This document shows, piece by piece, positions 34,528 through 37,670 of a DNA stretch of 37,670 nucleotides. Each line of letters starts with the position of its first letter. Within the stretch, counting starts at the first letter, position 1. The translations under genes were made by a program, and so were the position numbers. The notes under the pieces are model-generated. The model did no database searches. It worked only from the letters and a program-made list of their open reading frames with translations, and was not told the origin of the DNA. Source of the stretch: Cognatilysobacter segetis (lineage in GTDB: Bacteria > Pseudomonadota > Gammaproteobacteria > Xanthomonadales > Xanthomonadaceae); the NCBI RefSeq assembly GCF_004359965.1, contig NZ_SMRQ01000033.1:1-37670 (forward strand). Reading direction: 5' to 3'.

Positions 34528-36588
34528 TCAGCCCCGCAGGGCCGGATGGTCCCAACCCGGGCGCGGCGCGAAACGTGCACCGTGGCGCGCCTCGAGCTGG
34601 CGCAACCGCTGCAGCAGCAGGTCGACGCCGGTTTCGCGGATGTACTGGATCGGGCCGCCGCGGAACGGCGCGAAGCCGGTGCCGAAGATGACGCCGGCAT
34701 CAAGCAGGTCGGGATCGGCAACGACGCCGTCGTGCAGGCAGGCCACGGCCTCGTTGAGCAGCGGCAGGATCAGGCGGTCCTCCAGATCGTCCGGCGCCTT
34801 GTAGCCCTGCGGCACCTCGGGTTTCACCGGCTTGCCGTTCTCCCACTTGTAGATGCCCTGGCCGTCCTTCTTGCCGCGCCGGCCGGGCTCCGGCGGCGTG
34901 GCAAGCGCGGCCGGGATCGGCAGTCCGAGAAACGGCGCGAGTTCGTGCCCGACACCGGCAGCGACGTCGAGGCCCACGGTATCGACGAGTTCGATCGGCC
35001 CCATCGGCATGCCGAATTTCACGGCGGCCCTGTCGATCAGCGGCGCGGGAATGCCTTCGGCATATGCGTTCGCGGCTTCGAGCATGTACGGGAACAGCAC
35101 GCGGTTGACGAGGAAGCCCGGCGTGCCGGCCACCGGCACCGGGAACTTGTCGATCGCGCGGCAGAAGCCGGCCAGGCGCTGCTCGGTCAGCGGGTCCATG
35201 CCGTCGTGGCGGATGATCTCCACCAACGGCATCAGCGCGACCGGATTGAAGTAGTGCAGGCCGGCGAACTGCGCCGGGCGCGCGAGGCCTCCGCGCAGCT
35301 CGTCGAGCGGAATCGACGAGGTGTTGGTGGTCAGCAGTGCGTCGGTCTTCATGCGCGGCTCGACATCGCCGTACAGCGCACGCTTCGCATCGGGACGTTC
35401 GACGATCGCTTCGATCACGAGGTCCGCATCGGTGACACCGCTGCCCCCGACGTCGCCGCGCAGGCGCGCCGCTACGGCGGGCCGCTTGCTCTCGTCCTTG
35501 ACGCGCTTGGCGAACAGCTCCGACGCCCGCTGCAGCGCGGCGTCGACGAAACGCTGCTCGCGGTCGGCGAGCGTCACCTCGAAGCCCTTGTAGGCCGACC
35601 ACGCCGCGATGTCGCCGCCCATCACGCCCGCGCCGACGACGTGCACACGCTGTATGCCGTGATCCTTGATGCCCTGCGACTTCAGGCGTTCCTGCAGGAA
35701 GAACACGCGGATCAGGTTGCGCGCGGTCGGCGTCGACGACAGCTTGACCACGGCGCGGCGTTCGTTGGCGAGCAGCGCCTTCGTCGATCCGCCGCCGCGA
35801 CGCCAGCTCTCGATCAGCGCGTAAGGCGCCGGGTAGTGGTCCTTGGGGGCCTTGCGTGCGACCTGCTTGGCGAGCGTCGGTGCGAGCACCTGTCGCGCCG
35901 GCCAGGTATTGCTCGCCCAAGCGAGGGCGCGCTGCTGGAACGGGCGCTCGGCGCCGCGCAGCGCCAGCTTCACCGCAGCGTCGACGAGTTCGCCGACCGG
36001 CACGACGCGATCGACCAGGCCCATCGCCTTGGCCGCCTTGCCGGTCACCGTACGGCCGGTGAGCATAAGGTCGAACGCGGCCGGCGCGCCGATGAGGCGT
36101 GGCAGGCGCACGCTGCCGCCCCAGCCCGGGAAGATGCCGAGCTTCACCTCGGGCAGGCCGATGCGCGTGGACGGATCGTCGCTGGCCACGCGGTAGCCGC
36201 AGGCCAGCGCGAGTTCGGTGCCGCCGCCCATGCAGAAGCCGTGGATCGCGGCGACGGTGCGGAAGGGCAGGTCGGCGATGCGCTGGAAGACGGTCTGGCC
36301 GCGCGCGATGGCGTCGCCCACCGTGCCGCGGCGATCGAACGTCTGGAATTCCTTGATGTCCGCACCGGCGATGAACCCGCTGGCCTTCGCCGAGCGGATC
36401 ACAAGGCCCTTGGGCGGCTCCAGGCGCAGCCGCTCGAGGATGCCGTCGAGCTCGATCAGCACGTCCTGCGAGAACGTGTTCACGCCGGTCCCGGCCTTGT
36501 CGAAGGACAGGACGACGACGCCGTCGTCGCGGGATTCGGCGTGCCAGTTCAGCATCGGCAGGCCGTCGAAGCGGGAGGGGGCGCGCAT
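34528..36588 (-). CDS. fadB: Multifunctional fatty-acid oxidation alpha subunit (enoyl-CoA hydratase / 3-hydroxyacyl-CoA dehydrogenase)
   Basis: This carries out the hydration and NAD-dependent oxidation steps of beta-oxidation. The 686-residue product has an N-terminal crotonase domain with GADIKEF and both catalytic Glu residues (CMGGGTELALACGYR and RIGLPEVKLGIFPG). The dehydrogenase half starts at about residue 305 with VHVVGAGVMGGDIA, then has LTTNTSSIPL, the His motif LHYFNPV and GMPMGPIELVDTVGLD. The thiolase partner (fadA) is not adjacent. FadJ is equally possible by sequence. The start at 36588 is chosen over TTG 36594 and ATG 36555, without a strong ribosome site. Confidence 0.88.
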   Translation of the reverse strand: MRAPSRFDGLPMLNWHAESRDDGVVVLSFDKAGTGVNTFSQDVLIELDGILERLRLEPPKGLVIRSAKASGFIAGADIKEFQTFDRRGTVGDAIARGQTVFQRIADLPFRTVAAIHGFCMGGGTELALACGYRVASDDPSTRIGLPEVKLGIFPGWGGSVRLPRLIGAPAAFDLMLTGRTVTGKAAKAMGLVDRVVPVGELVDAAVKLALRGAERPFQQRALAWASNTWPARQVLAPTLAKQVARKAPKDHYPAPYALIESWRRGGGSTKALLANERRAVVKLSSTPTARNLIRVFFLQERLKSQGIKDHGIQRVHVVGAGVMGGDIAAWSAYKGFEVTLADREQRFVDAALQRASELFAKRVKDESKRPAVAARLRGDVGGSGVTDADLVIEAIVERPDAKRALYGDVEPRMKTDALLTTNTSSIPLDELRGGLARPAQFAGLHYFNPVALMPLVEIIRHDGMDPLTEQRLAGFCRAIDKFPVPVAGTPGFLVNRVLFPYMLEAANAYAEGIPAPLIDRAAVKFGMPMGPIELVDTVGLDVAAGVGHELAPFLGLPIPAALATPPEPGRRGKKDGQGIYKWENGKPVKPEVPQGYKAPDDLEDRLILPLLNEAVACLHDGVVADPDLLDAGVIFGTGFAPFRGGPIQYIRETGVDLLLQRLRQLEARHGARFAPRPGWDHPALRG

Positions 36589-36696
36589 CAGCAAACCATC
36601 CGATCACGTATGGAACATCCGGCTATCATCGGTAGGTTGTTTCACGTGCGTCAATCCGCGCCTCCGTCCGACCTCCTGCGCCTGTGGCCGCGGACG

Positions 36697-36726
36697 GTGA
36701 ACTTTTCCGCGATGGCGTTGTCCCAA
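36697..36726 (+). promoter_or_regulatory. Sigma-E-type promoter of rpoE
   Basis: GTGAACTT (36697-36704) and TCCCAA (36721-36726) are separated by exactly 16 bp, matching the extracytoplasmic sigma-E pattern GGAACTT-N16-TCnnA. Transcription would begin near 36732, about 60 nt before rpoE, implying positive autoregulation. Confidence 0.65.
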
Positions 36727-36792
36727 TGCCCGGCGATGAGCGGGCGCGTACAGGAGTGCCGGCCCGACATGGCCGTAGAGGAAGGGTCTGCA

Positions 36793-37422
36793 ATGGAGAC
36801 CGGCCAGTCGCGGGAGTCGCCGCTGGACCGGGAGCTGGTCGAGCGCGTGCAGCGCGGCGACAGCGCCGCTTTCGACGTGCTGGTGCGCAAGTACCAGCAT
36901 CGCGTGATCGGGCTGATCGGGCGCTACGTGCATGACTGGAGCGAATGCCAGGACATCGCCCAGGACGTCTTCATGCGCGCGTACCGCGCGCTGGGGAATT
37001 TCCGCGGCGATGCCCAGTTCTCCACCTGGTTGCACCGGATCGCCGTGAACACCGCCAAGAACCATCTCGTCGCACAGAACCGAAGGCCGCCGACCGACGA
37101 CATCGACGTCATGGACGCCGAGCAGTTCGATCCGTCGTTCCGCCTTCGCGATACCGATACGCCGGAGCACGAGCTGCTTCGGCAGGAAGTGGAGCGCACG
37201 GTGATGGACGCCGTGAACCGGCTGCCCGGCGAGCTGCGCGACGCGATCACGCTGCGCGAGGTCGAAGGCCTCAGCTACGACGAGATCGCCGAGCGCATGG
37301 GTTGCCCGATCGGCACGGTGCGTTCGCGGATCTTCCGGGCGCGCGAGGCGATCGATGCGCAGCTCAAGCCTCTTCTCGACAACGAAGGCACGACGACAGG
37401 CACACGGGAGCGGCCGCGATGA
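36793..37422 (+). CDS. rpoE: RNA polymerase sigma factor RpoE (extracytoplasmic stress)
   Basis: RpoE directs transcription of envelope-stress genes. The 209-residue sigma factor has region 2 with DVLVRKYQHRVIGLIGRYV, the DIAQDVFMRAYRALGNFRG block and STWLHRIAVNTAKNHL. Region 4 shows LRDAITLREVEGLSYDEIAERM and GTVRSRIFRAREAI. The ATG at 36793 has GAGGAAGGG upstream; the ATG at 36769 (8 residues longer) is an alternative. Its stop overlaps rseA by 4 nt, coupling sigma and anti-sigma synthesis. Confidence 0.96.
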   Translation: METGQSRESPLDRELVERVQRGDSAAFDVLVRKYQHRVIGLIGRYVHDWSECQDIAQDVFMRAYRALGNFRGDAQFSTWLHRIAVNTAKNHLVAQNRRPPTDDIDVMDAEQFDPSFRLRDTDTPEHELLRQEVERTVMDAVNRLPGELRDAITLREVEGLSYDEIAERMGCPIGTVRSRIFRAREAIDAQLKPLLDNEGTTTGTRERPR

Positions 37423-37670
37423 CGACTCATGACATCCCCGGGACCGACCGCGAGACGCTGAGCGCGTTGTTCGACGGCGCGCTGCAGGGCGATGCGCGCC
37501 GTTTCGCGGCGCGTCGCCTGGCGCACGACACCGGCTGGCAGGACGAATGCGGCCGCTGGCAACTGATCGGCGACGCGCTGCGTCGGCAGGCGCCGATCGC
37601 GGCGCCGGCGGACTTCGCCGCGCGCGTCGCGCGGGCCGTCGCCGCGGAAGCCGCGCCGGTCGCCGTGCCG
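37419..37670 (+). CDS. rseA: Sigma-E factor negative regulatory protein, N-terminal part (cut by window edge)
   Basis: The first 84 residues of an anti-sigma factor are visible: LSALFDGALQGDARRFAARR and CGRWQLIGDALRRQ match the cytoplasmic RseA N-terminal domain that holds RpoE. The membrane segment and periplasmic part lie outside the window. The start overlaps the rpoE stop (ATGA). Confidence 0.88.
   Translation, partial: MTTHDIPGTDRETLSALFDGALQGDARRFAARRLAHDTGWQDECGRWQLIGDALRRQAPIAAPADFAARVARAVAAEAAPVAVP

Overview
This 37.7-kb window is GC-rich chromosomal DNA, densely packed with housekeeping genes. The products, the overlapping operons and the gene neighbourhoods (tRNA-Asp/ppiD; tRNA-Ser/SRP RNA/dnaX/ybaB/recR; yceD/rpmF/fabHDG/acpP/fabF/pabBC/mltG/tmk/holB/pilZ; rpoE/rseA) point to a gammaproteobacterium of the Xanthomonadaceae, most like Lysobacter or Luteimonas. 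This assignment is inference from recognised families, not from a database search.

Layout. 1-1299: a perfect tandem array with a 181-bp period, holding seven complete tRNA-Asp(GTC) genes and the 3' end of an eighth. 1389-3393: ppiD, a periplasmic folding factor. 3530-6280 (minus): fabI, then gloB overlapping a mltD-like lytic transglycosylase. 6561-8553: rnhA and dnaQ, converging on a PP2C phosphatase. 8686-12299: tRNA-Ser(CGA), a DUF6165 protein, a GT9 glycosyltransferase divergent from kdkA (LPS core/Kdo modification), a metallo-hydrolase and a small unknown protein. 12431-16033: SRP RNA and tRNA-Ser(GGA) on minus, divergent from dnaX, ybaB, recR and a HIT protein. 16108-20468 (minus): Slp lipoprotein, then the moxR-DUF58-transglutaminase operon. 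20532-23328: a GT39-type membrane glycosyltransferase, then maf/yceF and a membrane-anchored unknown on minus. 23445-29141: yceD, rpmF, fabH, fabD, fabG, acpP and fabF, cut into several transcription units by intrinsic terminators. 29268-34437: pabB-pabC-mltG-tmk-holB-pilZ, six genes overlapping by 1-4 nt. 34528-36588 (minus): a fadB-like beta-oxidation enzyme. 36699-37670: rpoE with an apparent autoregulatory extracytoplasmic-sigma promoter, and the start of rseA.

The genes serve fatty-acid synthesis and breakdown, folate (p-aminobenzoate) synthesis, DNA polymerase III (tau/gamma, delta prime, an epsilon-like exonuclease), recombination repair, and envelope construction and stress control. 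I found no phage, IS element, CRISPR array, toxin-antitoxin pair or other accessory island, and no convincing new biological system. The points most worth a second look are the tRNA-Asp tandem amplification, unusual residues at key positions in PabB, PabC and the HIT protein, palindromes in the fab promoters, and the sigma-E-like promoter of rpoE.
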